From contig NC_031769.1 in the NCBI RefSeq assembly GCF_001522545.3, positions 135,238,105-135,302,104 on the forward strand: DNA of 64,000 nt, in the 5' to 3' direction. Positions within the stretch are counted from its first letter, which is position 1; each line of letters begins with the position of its first letter. This DNA is from Parus major. Its lineage: Eukaryota; Chordata; Aves; Passeriformes; Paridae. This document shows positions 41,211 through 55,729 of this stretch, one piece after another. The translations under genes were made by a program, and so were the position numbers. The notes below the pieces were generated by a model, which saw only the letters and a program-made list of their open reading frames with translations, was not told where the DNA came from and did not search any database.

Positions 41211-44200
41211 CTTTGAAATGCCCTTGGGGTTGGGGTAGGTAAAAAACCCAACAAAACAGACAATAAAATTAAACACAAAGTGGAAGATAAGAAAACCAGG
41301 TTATAATGGAAAATATTTTACATTTACACATCTAAAATTCTGGGAAAGACATCCAGGAAAACTGACTGTGGTCCTAGAGGTGTTTTTTATGCCATCAAAC
41401 CAGAAATGTGCCTCTGTAATGATCTTCACAAATGCAGTGAAATAAAGGATTCTAAATTAATGTATCTATTACATAAGTACAATTTATATTCTATATAAAC
41501 ATAAATAATAAAACCATGTAATTTGCAGTCTCATAGAAGGTAAATTATTAATTCTATATTGATTACTATATATTAAATACCACAGAAAAATTTCTAGCAG
41601 AAAAATGAAAAACATTTTTTAAGAAAAGGTTACTTGAGTTTAAACAGAATATAAGGCCCCACTTCCAAGGGATAAAAATCTAAATTAAAAATTTGGACTT
41701 GTAAAACATAGATAATATAACAAAAGTGAGTCAGGTCCCTTATTCTAAACTCCACTCTTCATAGTCTTCTAATCACTGATGGAACAAAGAAGAAATACTT
41801 CCAAAATTAACAAATACCTCAGTAGTTTCAGAAAAGAGATTTTAAAATATTCTGTTACTTTTGCTGAAATCAGATAAGAAAATGCAACTAGTTTTTGTCT
41901 TTGTATTTAGGATTGGATAATAGCTATGGGCACATGGAATGCACATCTCTAAATAGTTACTGGACTGAAAGGTCTGCAACTAGCATTTGCCTTTTAATAA
42001 ATGGGCTTAAGTAAAAATAAAGTTACAATAGAAATATCAATCCACTTATCTGATCCATTTTTCAATCATCAAAGGATAGGTTATCTTTGTTATCTTGATT
42101 TTATATCACATCCATTTTGACTGACATTAACATAATCAGATAGTGGAGTAAACAAGACTTTTGAAAGGAAACAATTATTATGGCAAACAGCATTTCACAC
42201 AGAGAAGAAGATGAGTGGGCTACCCACACTTCATACCAAAATAAAGAGTTAGAGTTGTTACTTTTTAGCGATGTAACTGATAAAGACAATGAAAAGTCTA
42301 TGAAGGAAGTTTAAAACTTTTGCATTTTCCTTGTATTTTATGGATATATGCTTTATAAAAAGGCTAAATATAAGTTCTACAAACCACTGCATCACATAGT
42401 ACAAAATAAGAAATCAGTTCAAAATTATTCTTCAAACACAACCCATTTAACAAGACATAAAGTGAATAGGGTTTTTTAGGGCATTCAATGTTGGTGTTGC
42501 TTTGAACACTTCTTGAAATTTTACCTTTTAATTCAATATCCAAAATAACTGGCCACTACTCTAAATATCAATATGAAAAAATCACTTTGTTTAAGAAAAC
42601 ACATTTTTTCACTGAAAAAGCACAACCAAACGTAAAACACAATAAATAAATTTGTTTGTGTGCTGAAGATTGTAATTTTTTTTTTTTTTTAAAGTAGCTC
42701 ATGTTTTTGATTTGACTTCTTCATGGTTTGGTCTCAGTTAAAAAATTTCTTACAGCTGCACCTCATAAAACAGTGTGAAGAGCCACTTCCATATATATCT
42801 GGAACACCTTAGCATAATTATGAAACCTGGTGTTACAGCATATTGATTGATAACTTAGGGCAGTTCTATACAACAAAATGTTTAGCCAAAAAGTCTATGT
42901 TAAATAATAGACTAGGAAAAATTCCAAACACTCAAGACTTAATTTCCCTAGACAACCATCAAGAAAACCTTAGCTACAGAAAGATTTAATCTACTTCACC
43001 CAAAACATAGGGCAAGAGAAAAGGTTTAAAGCATCTACATAAAATTGTTGAATCATGTTGAATATAATTCTAACTTTCAACATTTCCAAAGTTGAAAGCC
43101 TTCCTGAAGATTGCTAATTATAGGTGCAAATACTATGAAAGAAAAATTGGTCTAGAGTTTTTGTGTTTGAGGGGTTTTTTTTATTTTGTAATTTTAGTAA
43201 TTTATTTGAAATCCTGAAAAAAAAGTGATGATAAAAATTATTCACAGATAGAACTGCAAATGGCTGGCAAAAAAGAAAATTACGTGACAATGATTAATTA
43301 GTCTGGTCTTAGAATGGTAGTATAGAAATGTATAAAACAATTTTCCAGAGGAGTGTGCAATGGAATGAAATAAGAGATAAATGGTAGAAAATAGTTTGAT
43401 AGTGAAAGAAACATAATGAAAACATAAAGTTACAGATACATTCAGTACTTATTTTTCATGCAAAACCATAGTCAAAATTATAGTTTTTCATTTTTACTTC
43501 AGAAAAGCAAGATATCTCCATTTTAATTTTTAATATTTTTCCCTCCTTATAACCCCAATTGTAAAATTTATAACACACATCCAGATAATGAGACTTGTCC
43601 ATAGTATTTATATGTGGAAACATAGTACTTTTTGTAAAACTTACTATAGTCTTTCATATGGGGAAAAAACTTTAACTTTACATAGTGGATAATATTATCT
43701 ATGTAGTGGATAGTATTATTTTCCATATTTCCTTGTAATTTGGACAGGCAAGATGTTTAATTTATTTAAATTTTTTGTGTGTTTGTGTTTGTGGACATGG
43801 AAGATGTTTTAAGTATTTTTTCAAGTCTATATTAAAATATATTTCCATTTCCAATATTTATTTGAAATCACAGAGGAAATAAAAGTATAAAGTAGAAATG
43901 ATTACAGCCATAATTCTTTTTCATATGGTCTGGTATAACAGCCTTAGAATGCAACAAGGAAAAAAATATTTTTACAATTAGTAATATTCAAATGGCTATG
44001 AAATAAATTACATTGATTACCATGTCACTGCCCTTTTTTCATTCAGATAACATTTATAAAGGTAGATTATCAAATAGTATGTAATGAAGTCAGTGATCTA
44101 AGAAATTACTTCGTTTCAAATTAGGAAAAACCCCAAACACTACTTTGACTTAATTCCAGATTTTGTCATGGTAGAAAACACGTGTCAGTGATTTCCATTT

Positions 44201-45339
44201 GATAATTACATCCTTTATCACTTACTGTTTCCTTCAAATTTTATGAATCTTTTTGTAATTATGGACAACTACTTTCTAGATGACAACAGAAATATTGCAA
44301 TATATGAAAATTTACAGTGCAGAAATGGCCTAAAAATACAGTTGTTGTCACCACTCATGTTGTTGACATTTTGGTACATGTATAGCTCCCTTTAGGAGTA
44401 AATAGGTCTGCTATGCTCTTTACACCATTTCCTCTCATTGCTCTCATATCTTACTTATGTACTATCTCTCCAAATCATTCCTCAGTTTTAATGTATCATT
44501 TGCTAGTTAGGTCATCACACTAGGCCCACTTCATTTCACTTTTTCCAGTACCTAATATTCCACCCAAATATATGAGCTCAATTCTTTATATATAGATGCT
44601 GGTTACTCTAGAAAAGCTCTCTCATCAATAACTTCAATCACCTTATAAAGAAGTGTTAGAGAAATGTCCACCTGCAGACTTGAGCAATAGAAGTCTTTAT
44701 TGATTTCTTTCAAACCACAGTTAAGAATGAACGGCATTTGTCCAAGAAAAGATTCCTCTTTTATAGTATTAGAAAATCTCAGTTAAACTTAGTCTACTAA
44801 TATAATTTTAGCATGGAGGATATGGAAGGCGTCAGCAAGAAAAGCAAATCTAGTTTACCTTAAAAGAACTTTTAATACTGTTTAAAACTAGGTAAAATGC
44901 ACATTCATTTCTGTGCACAGCTTTTCATACTCTAAGGCAGCAACATTTAATGAGCAAAATTACCTCAGTCCAGTATAGATATGTTACAGATGTAGAGAAG
45001 CTAAAGTTTTCATACACCTTGAAAACTAGATGTGTAGGATGTATATTTTACAATGCAAAATAGATGCATATTGGACAATGTAAGAAAAGTGCATACATAA
45101 TTTCATGGCTGAATTTGTAAATCCTAATGAAAAAAGACACTTCTGCATAATTATCTGTGTTGCTACATTTAGGTCCTAAAGATTTGCACTGACTACAGAA
45201 GAACTGAGATCAGATTTGGAGATAATTTTTTGATGCTACTAACCCTTAAGAAAGTATCTCTGGGATTTTTTTTGCTTTTTGGCATTGTTTTCTTGGGATT
45301 TTTTGGTGTGTTTGTTGGTTGGCTTTTTGGGGTTTTTGT

Positions 45340-45352
45340 TTTTGTTTTTGTT

Positions 45353-45385
<33 letters not shown>

Positions 45386-45390
45386 GGGGG
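45340..45390. repeat. GTTTTT and TG microsatellite
   Basis: Several GTTTTT units lead into (TG)n broken by one TATA, ending in a G6 run. Open frames across it (45193-45481) are low-complexity artefacts. Confidence 0.9.
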
Positions 45391-48300
45391 TGGTTTCTGG
45401 GTATTTTTTCTGGGCAGTCTCTCCTCCCTATCAACATATTCCTGGATTTCCATTATGTTATTGACATTAATTTGTTCTTAAGTTCCAGGAATCAAAATAA
45501 TTTGAATGATAAAATACTCACTTTCAACTGTGCAATGTAACATAATCTATAGGAGTCACTTTTCAAGAATACAATATCACAGTCACAATGTAATACAAAT
45601 ATTAGCAAGATAGAGAGAAAAGTTCTCCAGGTAAAGCCATATGCCTGATGTTCTTTCTAATTAGTGTATATGTAAATACACACACACAGAAACATATATT
45701 TGCACAAAATCTCCAAGGATTCTTTTGGCTTTCTGCAGATATACCAGTTAAAATAGAAGGATCATACCTTCAAAGATAATAGAAATAGTCTATTCACACA
45801 GGAATTAATAGTTCAGGGTTTAGTTTAGTAACAATATATGCTTGTTCCAGATACATTCTGATTGAGTTATCAACTTTATGAGTTCTTCTTATTGATACTG
45901 TTAACTGCAACAATACAAGGTGAATTTAACAGCTTTCAGCCCTGTAAACAGATCTGGCAGTTAGACAAGACTATTATTGTGATTGTTCTTTTCCTTTTTA
46001 TACTGAAACATAGATGGAAAACTAATGGCCCCAGACAGCACTGGCATGGTGTGTTACACTGTGTAAATGGCCTCCACAACAAAAATCAGCTTTTCAAATG
46101 CCATTAGGCAATTTAGCAGCACAAAGAAAAGTGAATAAGTACATTTTTTTAATTTTTTTTTTATTTTTTTTTTCAAAAATGGCTTTACTCATCTCTCTAT
46201 AAAACTGGCAGGTGCACTCTTCATGTATAGGTTGTTACCAGTTTAAACTAGTTACCAGTTTATCCAAAGAGGACAGGTATTAACTCTCAGAGGCTGTAAA
46301 GGAGGTTTATCTTGAATTACATGAGAAGTAAGCAAGCTACTCCAATATCCATCAACCAATTCAAAGCAGACAGACTGGCAATCCAGTTCAGAGAAAGATA
46401 TCCTATGAAAGCTGATAATAGGAAAGTCTCTTCCTAAGGTCAGTTACTAGAAAGTCACCTCCACCTTCAAATATAGCCGAAATTTTAGTTGGTTGCTTGG
46501 GTTTCATTTAGTTTGGCTTGGTTTGGTTGCTAAACCCTTACCACTTTAGATTTCCTTTCTAGCTAATTTCTTTTTTCCAAACCTGACAAAACCTTGGCTT
46601 CTTTGCAGTAATGTAAGCATAAATTCGAGAAAAGTGGCACCTTGTCCAGGCAAGCACATTCTTTTATCAGTTTTAATTATCTATTTTTCTCTCTCTATCA
46701 GTGTCTAGACTTCTAACATCATATAAAAATATTCCTAAGAGTATAAAACAATTGATATGTTCCTTCAGCTTTGCATTTATAAGCATAATGCCAAAAATTT
46801 TATTGCTTCAATATACTTTTTCATAAAGCAAACTTTACAGATTGAAAAAAAAGCTCTGTTTAAATACTTTGTCTACTCAGAACCCTTCTCAGAGCTGAAT
46901 ATCTGTTTACCAATACATTTCATTCTGTTACATTTCTTCCAATTATCTGTTTCTCCTATCTACAAGTTTTGCTGTATTTATTGTTTTGTCCCTACCAATT
47001 TTCAGTTCAAGATTCTAGATATCTCCTGCTCACACCTTTGCAGTATTTATTTTGGTTGTGCAGTGAAAATTTTCCTAGTAGGAATCATTCAGTTCTGTTT
47101 CCTATCTCATATAGTTTTCCACTTTGGTTGCTGGTTCCTTCTTTTTTTTTTTAATTGCCTTTGTTTAATTTGCCTTCATGTGCTTTGGTATTTGTTCTTG
47201 CTGCTTTCTGTATCCTTATCTCTTCATTTGTCTGGGATTTACACCTTTTTTATTGTGTTTGTTTTTTGGGTTTTTTTGTGAAGGGAGAGTATAATCTGGT
47301 TGATTCTTGTTCACTAGCCCCTAAATTCTCAAATTAAATTCATTTCTTTCTTCTCTTTCCAGGAAAATAATGGAGAAATCTAAAGAACTGTGAAGCAGCT
47401 GAAATAAAAATCACAGTGATGAGAGAGTTGAAGTTGTTTCTCCAAAGTGGAGAATCCCTAATTTGATTCTAATCAGCTCACGGTATCTGCTCTGGTTGAA
47501 AATTTGGACAGGGAGTGAACAGTGATGAGAGAAGAAAAATGTGTACTCTTAGGGCATAATAAACAGACTGAGCTGAAAAAAATCAGAGCTATGGTTGATA
47601 ATGGAAACTTTCTTAGCTGCAATAAATGATTCATTGTCCCCCTGTCAACAAGTCCTGGTCTACATCAATATCCAAAAAGACATAAAAAGGAGAGTGAAAA
47701 AGAATGCCTTGTAAGTTTCAAGTGTCAAGGCTAGTTGTGAATGAAAACTTTAAATATTCCACTCTGCCATGCCTTAAAGCCCTAATAACCAGAGTCAGAG
47801 AGAGCTTGTCTTTGTCAGATTTAATCTAGAACCTCACAAAGATGGCATTTTTTCTTTATTTTGTTAGTAGTCTGCTAACTTGAGCAACTGTTACATTAGT
47901 AGATGAAAGGGGCAGAATTAACTTGGAGTTAGATACTCCAACCGCTGCTTGAAATGACAATAATTTTAATGAACTGATAAAATACTCTGAGAGGGTCTTT
48001 ATATGGTTTAAGAAGGAATTGCTCATATGAGAAAAAAACTTACAAAAAAAAAAAGGATACACATACTTGAAGTAGAATGAATCTACATACAACAAAATTT
48101 TGATTCAGGAAGGAGAATCAACACACCCTCATGGAATTTTGCCCAGACAAGACATTGGCACTAGCTCTGGGCACCCTGCACTATATCTTCCAGTACTGTA
48201 GATCCCCTAAAGGGAGAGGAAGTGGGAAAAGACAGAGCAAGTAAAACAAGCCTTAAAGTCTGGAAATTCTATAAGTGGAAACACTGACAAAGCAGAAATG

Positions 48301-49199
48301 GAGGAAGAAGGAGTCAAAAGCAAGGCAAAAAAGTGGGGCTTTCTTTTACTTCTGGTTTTGCTGAGAATCAGTGTGAGAAAGAGTGGAACACTTGCTCCAA
48401 AAATAATATATAAAAATACATAATAGCATGATACTTTCCCAAAAAACATAAAGAGTTTGGCTGGGAGATAGTGAAGGATGCAAGATACATAAAAACCTTC
48501 ATAAAGAAATATGGATAAATTTCTAAGGACCAGGAGAAGGAAAGGGTATGAGTCATCAAAAAAAGGCTTACTGGAGCTACATTGTTGACAGAACAATGTT
48601 AACAGAAAAGCCTAATAGCTGCCTGCTCAACACAGACTGATGTCTGTTAAAAGGAGAAGCATATATGTGTCAGAATAAGGAATGCAAAAGCAAGCAGAAT
48701 TATTAAATGAGGACACTGGAAGTTTCTGCCGGTGCCAACACTTATTCTTTTGTTAGCCTTTTTTCATAAAGTTTTTGTAAGATAAATCTGACAATTTAGC
48801 ACATGAAAGATGTAAATTATAATTATTTCACTTTAAAAATAGAAAGTTTTAAAGGCAAAATCTAGTCTTCCAGAAATATATTTTTCCCATTTTAAAATTG
48901 GACATTGTTAGCATTTTATTTAGTGCTATTTATTAAGTACAAACATAAAACTAGTAAAATAATCTTGATTTTGCCTTGTTTTTTGGTGTTGGTTTTGTTT
49001 TGATTTGGTTTTATTTATCCAATCTCTTGAACGGTTTTTAATTAAAATTTAGATGTAGAGAAAAGGATGGATAATTCTAATTAATTATTTCAAAGCTCTT
49101 AAATAATAATAATAAAAATTAAATTATTCAGAGAAAATATACCTTAGATTTGTGATTGGTTTTGAGCTGAAACACAGTGTTTACTTATGATGTCAGTAA

Positions 49200-49480
49200 T
49201 ACCTGGCACATTTATTATGGAGAGGCAGATACCTGAGAAGGTTTTCAGGCCAGGAGTGGGCACTGTGGAGTGTTCTGCTCACCCACATGGGTGTTCCCTC
49301 TCCAGGTGGGGAAAGCACTCGTGCTGCTCCTTGTGTGGTCCTGCAGACCACTGAGACAGTTCTAACTCCTATGTGTGGTCAGACAAGACAGTTTGGCTTC
49401 TTGTTCTGGCATGTTTGATGCTTTTCCATGCCCTCAGTTACCATAGCCTTGCCCCAAAGCCAAGTGAACAGACATTTCAC
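49200..49480. other. GC-richer block, possibly transposon-derived
   Basis: A distinct composition change between AT-rich flanks. The minus strand has AATAAA near 49220, which might be an LTR polyA signal, but ends and family are not recognisable. Confidence 0.25.
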
Positions 49481-51289
49481 CTACCTGCAATTTTAACAGT
49501 ATTTATATGAATGAATATTAAGGATTAATTGTAACTTTACATATTTTTACAGTCATTTTTTTCTCTACTTTTACCCAAGTTAGACCAAAAATATTCATTT
49601 TAATTTTATAGTCAGTATGGGTCTGTTGATTAAGTACCAAATTCAAACCTTTGGAGTTACTTGATTGAGGAGCCAATATCAAATTATATTTAACACTAGG
49701 AACATGCTGAAATTTTAAAGATGTGCTTATTAATCTACTGAAAATGATTTTTTTTCTCTGTAAGGGGAGTAAATGTTAAAAATTTCGGGCATAATCAGAG
49801 AGTCAGATGTTTTAGGAGAGCAATTCACCAACAGAGAAAAGGTGGCAGATGTCTCCAGTAATTTCAGTTAATTTCTTCTATTCAGCTCAGCAGCACTGAT
49901 CAGGTAACCTGTACATTTAATTCTTGGTGGCCTCAGCAGGGAGTGTAGATGAAAGGATGATTTATCTTGCTTAAATACAAGAGATTAAAAACTATGAGTA
50001 TTAACTCCTCTTTTAAACACCATGTTTAAAGCTTCCTTCCATTAAAGCTCCTAAGAGACAATTAACCACGAGTCGCAAGAGAAAAGATTTTAATATAATT
50101 AAATCTTTGGACACAGTAATGTTATCAACGTTTAAAAATATCTCTGCAGATACATGCTGATCTTGCAGGCTCTCAATATAAGGAAAAGATATATATATAT
50201 TTATTAAGTAATCAAAAATTCCATTTTGTGGAAGTTTCTCACAGCTCCATTTTTAATTTTTTTTAAATAAACATATTCATAGTTCTTTTCACTTATGCAA
50301 ACAAATGAATAATTGACACAAATTATTATAGCATTTTTCTAAAGGCTATAATAAAGTGGAGCTTTCCAAACTTCCATACCATGTCTGTTCTTATGAAGAC
50401 ACACATGATGGAATTTTCTGGTGATTTTTACCAGAACATTATGGTAGGCTAATAATTTTCTAAATAATTTTATTTTTAACTTTGTAAAATATATAGTTTT
50501 AACTCCTAAAATATTTCTTTCTGAGCATAAATATATTAAAGATTATTTTAGTCAACATAGAGAGACAGAAATATACAGTATTAAATGCTTCAATTTAGCC
50601 AAGTACAATTTCAGAAGGGATACATTTTATTTCTCTATCTAAAATAAATCTGAATTTATTTCATTGATTTTAATGCAATGTTAATTTTTTCATGAATATA
50701 TAACTGGCAGTTAAATTCACTAGTTAAATTAACTGGTTAAGTAAATTAGGAGATACATTTCCTTGGAACTGTGAACAGAGTTTGAGTACATAGTCACATT
50801 ATTATTCAAATATTTAAAGTTATTTTGAATACTACACTGCAAGCTGGGGTAGCTAATTAGAGGAAAAAAACTTTTAGGCAACTGCTGAGTACGACACCTC
50901 TTTTCAAATTAGTATTCAATTCTAAGCACCTAAATCCTTAATATAAAAAAAAAGAAAAATACCAACATACCTTTTGATATTTACTGACAATATATTATGT
51001 CTTATGCTTAGCAATTTCTTTTAAAAAGAAAGAAGAAAAGATATTATCCAAGTTGCAAAGTAAAATAATAACAAGGAAATGTCAGGGTTCATATTGCTAT
51101 TCAGTCATCCACTTACATAGGCACCACAGCACTGCCACAAAGTGTGTGGTTTAAAACTAACTATGGTTTTCATGTGACTTTTCAAGAACAAGAAAAGTAC
51201 ACAATGAAGAATTCATACAGTTAGGTCCATACATTTTGCCTTATAGCAAAGTATTAAATAATTTTCTCCTGGATTCTTCTGTGCAGAGT

Positions 51290-51675
51290 CAGGGCTTTGA
51301 GGAAACCAGTGACCCTTGCTGGCCCTGAGAAGCCTCAGCTGGTGGGACTGCCACCCACCACGGTCCATGGTTCCTGGGGCTTTCAACCCATCCTGAGGCA
51401 TCCTGCTGCAGCTCTGCCCCTGCCCCTGCCAGGCACGGGCCTCACAACCCTATTCCATGGGGAGCTTAGCTGCCCTGCCTCCTTTTCTCCCAGCTGCATG
51501 TCTGCAGGGACCCTGACGTGGTTCAGGCTGTGTTGGTGCTGTGTTGGACCCTGGCAGAGTCCAGCTCTGCTCTCCATGCTCACCCCAGCCTGAGAGCACA
51601 GCCTGCGTGGGGCCTCCTTGCCTCCTGGCTTGGGCCTGTGTGGAGCAGCTCTTCCCCTGCCACTCCCTGACAAGG
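51290..51675. other. GC-rich block of unknown origin
   Basis: About 385 bp is clearly richer in G and C than its surroundings, with a CTGCCCCTGCC-type minisatellite flavour near 51412-51432. CpG is sparse, so it is not a promoter-type CpG island. Overlapping open frames on both strands (51213-51673) have no recognisable domain. A diverged LTR or other transposon fragment is possible. Confidence 0.4.
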
Positions 51676-52107
51676 ATACTACAGTGAATTAGTTACAAAT
51701 TGCACTAAAGACTATTTTCATAACTTGCAAAAGGTATCATCAGATGACTCCAACTGGCTTTGCAAAGCAATTGGTTTATGTGATGTTTTATTGGTTCAAG
51801 TATACCTTCTGTGAACTTCATTAAATCGTGGGATTTCTTATCTCTAATGCAAACAAAACCCTTTTTTTCTCAGGCTGGGCACTCAGAAAATTGAAGACAT
51901 ATTATAAGCTTAGCTCAAACGATTCATCTCGTACCACATAAAAAAAAAAAAAAGAGAAAGACAGAAATTTTGAAAAAATTGAACAGGAATTTTAATCTGG
52001 AAATGCAAGACATTTATCTAGAATTGAATTTGGAAGTATTAGCTACTTACCAAAACAAGGCCTAAACAATGTTTTTAAAAGCAGTCATAGAAAATCAACC
52101 ACAGATT

Positions 52108-52150
52108 TTATTTTTTTTTTTAATTTTATTTTTTTTTTTATTTTATTTTG
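52108..52150. repeat. T-rich low-complexity tract
   Basis: Runs of T broken by single A residues (ATTTTATTTT type). Nothing else is visible. Confidence 0.8.
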
Positions 52151-54334
52151 AGGGGAACTAATTATAAAAATGTGGAAGAAAGGGTACACAAAAATCAAAC
52201 AAATATGCATTGTGGGGGGCAACAAGAAAGCTCCAAAAATAGACAGTGATGTAACCCAGAAATATTCCCAACTACAAAATTTTGCTAAAAGCTTGGTTCA
52301 TATACAGGAAGCAACATTGTCTTTCTGCAAACAACCCTTTTTTTTAGGTGATTACAAATATGATTTATGAAAAAAAAAATTTTTGCATTAAGTTCACAAG
52401 TTGTTCTGTACTAATAGTTTGAAGCAAATATTATAACGAGAAATAAACTAAATTAAATATACACAGTAACACAAAGATGCAAGTGAAATATTGACTACAC
52501 TTCCCATACACTTCCCATGGTCATATCTGATATACTTCTTTTACATTTATTATTGTTTAGCTGCCATTTAAGTGTCAGGTAAATCAATTAAAAGTTGTTG
52601 AGCATTCACTGAAGACATGCAATGACTGCAATTTCAATAAGATTTAATTCTGAGGAAACCAATTAGACAAAGTACAAAACTGGATGATGAGGGACTCAAC
52701 GTGATGAGCTTCATAAATAGTTGAACTGCAAAATCATTTAATTCATGTAGAAAGTTATTCCACAAGCTTAAAGTAAAAACCAGAAGAAGTGTCCTTGTGT
52801 ATCCAAGATAATTTTTTTAGCTGTCCAGTTATGTATTTTTTCAAATACACATATGTAGCCCCCTGAAAATATTTTTTCCTGATAAAAAATTAAAGGGAGG
52901 GTGAAAAATGTAATCTGATTGCACTTTCATTAATGTCACTAAGTAAAATGTCAAAATATATTGTCATGCTAGAAGGACAGCTCCTGCAATCACCTGTACC
53001 TCAGTAAAACTTCACTTATTTGTAAAAAAAAAAGAAAACTTCAGGAAACTTCACTAATTACTACAGAAATCTAAAAAAATGAATGCCACCATGAAGGATT
53101 TAGCAAAGGTTGCGTAATTTCACTATCATGCTTTCTTTAAAGCAAATTCTCCACTCACACAAATGTGTGCTGTACTTCCGCATCTACACTCTGGAAAGAT
53201 CTTGGAAGTCTTGCAAAATAGTCTAGTTCAAGCCCCATACTGAGGGGCTTTTTAAGTGCTGACTGATTCTTTTCCACATATCTTCTTTCACTGTTCTTCA
53301 CCAGAATCTAATGACATCCTAAGTACACAATACTGAAACATTTAAGCATGACAGGTTTCCTTGATTTTCTTCTAAGATATTAACCTTTTAACAAAGCATA
53401 TTCTAAAGCTCCAGCATTGAAGAATTAGTTTAATTTAAAAAGAATCTTAAACACATTTATCTATAAATGCGTATATAGCTATTTATATATGTGTGTATTC
53501 AGATACATAAACATATATCTGAATGTACATGTGCACACAAATATACATAAACCTTTTCAGCAGTTTGAACAAGACATAAAAAAAAGTAATTCTGCATTAC
53601 AAGATATTTTCATCTTCATATTAACCTAACCTTTTAAACTGCTATCTTCACCTGTTTTCCCTGATGCTTATTTAAACCGTAACTCAGTAAGTACCATTGG
53701 TCCCTAACTGGAATCATAGTTTTGTGCTTTGAATTTGTGCAGAATATTGTTCACATACTCCTTGAGACTGCAGTTTAGAGTAGATTCACCAGCCAAAGTT
53801 TTGACTGACAGTGAGGGCCTTTTCAGGCTCCTACATCTGAGAAAAAATCTCAGTTTCATCTTTTGAGGAGTGAATAGAAAGGAGAAAAACATGTTGTGGA
53901 AGACAACTCTCAAATCTTTTATCTATGGGTTCCCTCTTTCCTGCAGCTGATATCAGAATTGTATTCAAGCACTCATGAAACAGGAAATAGATATGAAAAC
54001 ATAGAAGTACAAAGAAAAACAATTGCATTAGAGTTGCATTTCTCCACATCTGCCCACTGTTAACCATCTAAGAGAATTTATATCCTGCAAAAATTTGAGA
54101 TGTAGAATTTTACTCTTCTAGTTTCCTTTTAGTACCAAGTGACATATTCCTTTTAGTGAACAGATGCCAGATTGTTATGCAATAGTTTAAAAATACATTA
54201 TCAGTGTATCAACACTTACCATAAAATATTATGAAAACACATCCCTTTCTTTGAGTAGCATTATGCAAAATAAAATGAAAGTGGATTTTCCCTGATTAGG
54301 AACAATTATTACTTTCTTCATCACAGGATAAAAT

Positions 54335-54490
54335 CATGGAACGGTTTAGTTTGGAAGATCATCTAATTCCAACACTACTGTTATGGGAAGGGACATCTTT
54401 CAGGTTACACAAAGCCAAGGCTTTTCTGGGGAAATTGTTCCAGTATCTTACTGCATTCTTATTACAGAATTTCTTCCTCATATCCAATGT
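54335..54490 (-). mobile_element. CR1 LINE 3' end, internally deleted
   Basis: AATCATGGAACGGTTTAGTT, GATCATCTAATTCCAACAC, AAATTGTTCCAGTATCTTAC and GAATTTCTTCCTCATATCCA are reversed CR1 3' end blocks with pieces missing between them. It stops where a second CR1 begins. Confidence 0.7.
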
Positions 54491-54494
54491 TATT

Positions 54495-55378
54495 ATAGAT
54501 CCATAGACTTTTAAGAGGTTGGAATGGACCTTTAAGATCATTTAGTCCCAACCCCACTCCAGGGACACCTCCCAGCAGACCAGGTTGCTCAAGGCTTTAT
54601 CCAACTGTCTTTGAACACTTCCAGGGTTGGAGCATCCATGGCCTGTTCCAGTGTCTAACCACCCTCATAGTAAAAGTTTTCTTCTTAATATCCAACCTGA
54701 ATTTCCCCTCTTTCAATTTGCACCCATTCCCCCTGTACCTATCACTACAGTTCCTGATGAAGAGTCCCTTTCCAACTTCCCTGTTGGACCCCCTCAGATA
54801 CTGGGAAGTTGCAAATCTCCACAAAACCTTCCCTTCTCCAAGGTGAGCAGCCTCAGCTTTCAACTGAAAAGTGCTCCAGTCCTCACCTGTGTTCCTGGTT
54901 CATGTCCAATTATTCATCTACCAATATCCCCAAGTCTTTCTCTGCAGGACTGTTCTAAGTGCATGGATCCACTGGTCAGTATTGGTACTGAGAACTGACC
55001 AGAATGTTACACTTGGCCCCATCTCATTGGACCCCCTCCAGCCTGCTGGTGTCCCTCTGGATAGCAGCTCTCCCATCAAGCAAATCAACTGCACCACTCA
55101 CCTCGGTGCCATCTGCAAACTTGCTGAGCCTGCACTCAATTCCCCTCTCCACATCATTAACAGAGATATTGAATAGTATTTGTCTGAGTACAGACCCTCT
55201 GGGGGACACCACTTGTTGCTGAGTTCTAATTGGCCACTGTGTTATTCCTCAAACAGTCCACTCAATCAAATAAATATTTCTCCCATTTAACAACAAGGAT
55301 GTTGTGTGGCCATACCAAAGGCCTTACAGAAGTCTAGGGAGATGACAAATTGACTTACAGAAGTCCAGGTAGATGATA
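54495..55378 (-). mobile_element. CR1 LINE, ORF2 reverse transcriptase to 3' end, inactive
   Basis: This is the longest CR1 in the window, about 880 bp. The 3' end (GGTTGGAATGGACCTTTAAG) is at the low-coordinate side. On the minus strand at 55024-55212 a frame reads RT-like sequence with SPRGSVL, ILFNISVNDVERGIECRL and SKFADG. The catalytic FADD box is here FADG, and frameshifts separate this part from the C-terminal part, so it is dead. Near its 5' truncation there is a 31-bp tandem duplication (55323-55376). Confidence 0.85.
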
Positions 55379-55729
55379 GTAAAGATAACTAGCAAATGTA
55401 TGGTAACATATCTACTGGTATTGTGGAATTATTATGTATTCCATAAACTGCAGCCTTCCAGAACTGAACATCTGGCCTAAGACTCCAAAGTAGGCTCTGA
55501 TAGAAAATGTTCTGTGGTACATCACACTCTTGACATCTCAAACCGATTTTTTCACTTTTGTAAACCCTTTTTGTTAGAAGATGTTCATATGCAAACATAT
55601 ACAAAAAAAATTAATCTATCTTAAGTAAGTTTTCCTGATCACTATAAAAAGCTCCCTGTTGCAAAGATTACAAAAGTTCCATTGCTTCTAGATCATGCAA
55701 ACTGAGACCTCCACAATCTCATATTCACT

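Noticed and set aside
46757..47281. Longest open frame in the window (174 codons, plus strand)
   Set aside because: It is rich in Phe, Leu, Cys and Ile because the DNA is T-rich. It has no domain, no splice or homology support, and is antisense to the host gene.
48207..48596. 129-codon open frame, minus strand
   Set aside because: Purine-rich plus-strand DNA read backwards. It has no recognisable family and no acceptor/donor pair that would make it a CSMD3 exon.
53180..53300. Possible CR1 3' end (AGTCTAGTTCAAGCCCCATA)
   Set aside because: Only one short block resembles CR1, too weak to list as an element.
53704..54067. Overlapping 69- and 78-codon frames, minus strand
   Set aside because: No homology I can recognise; low-complexity hydrophobic translation.
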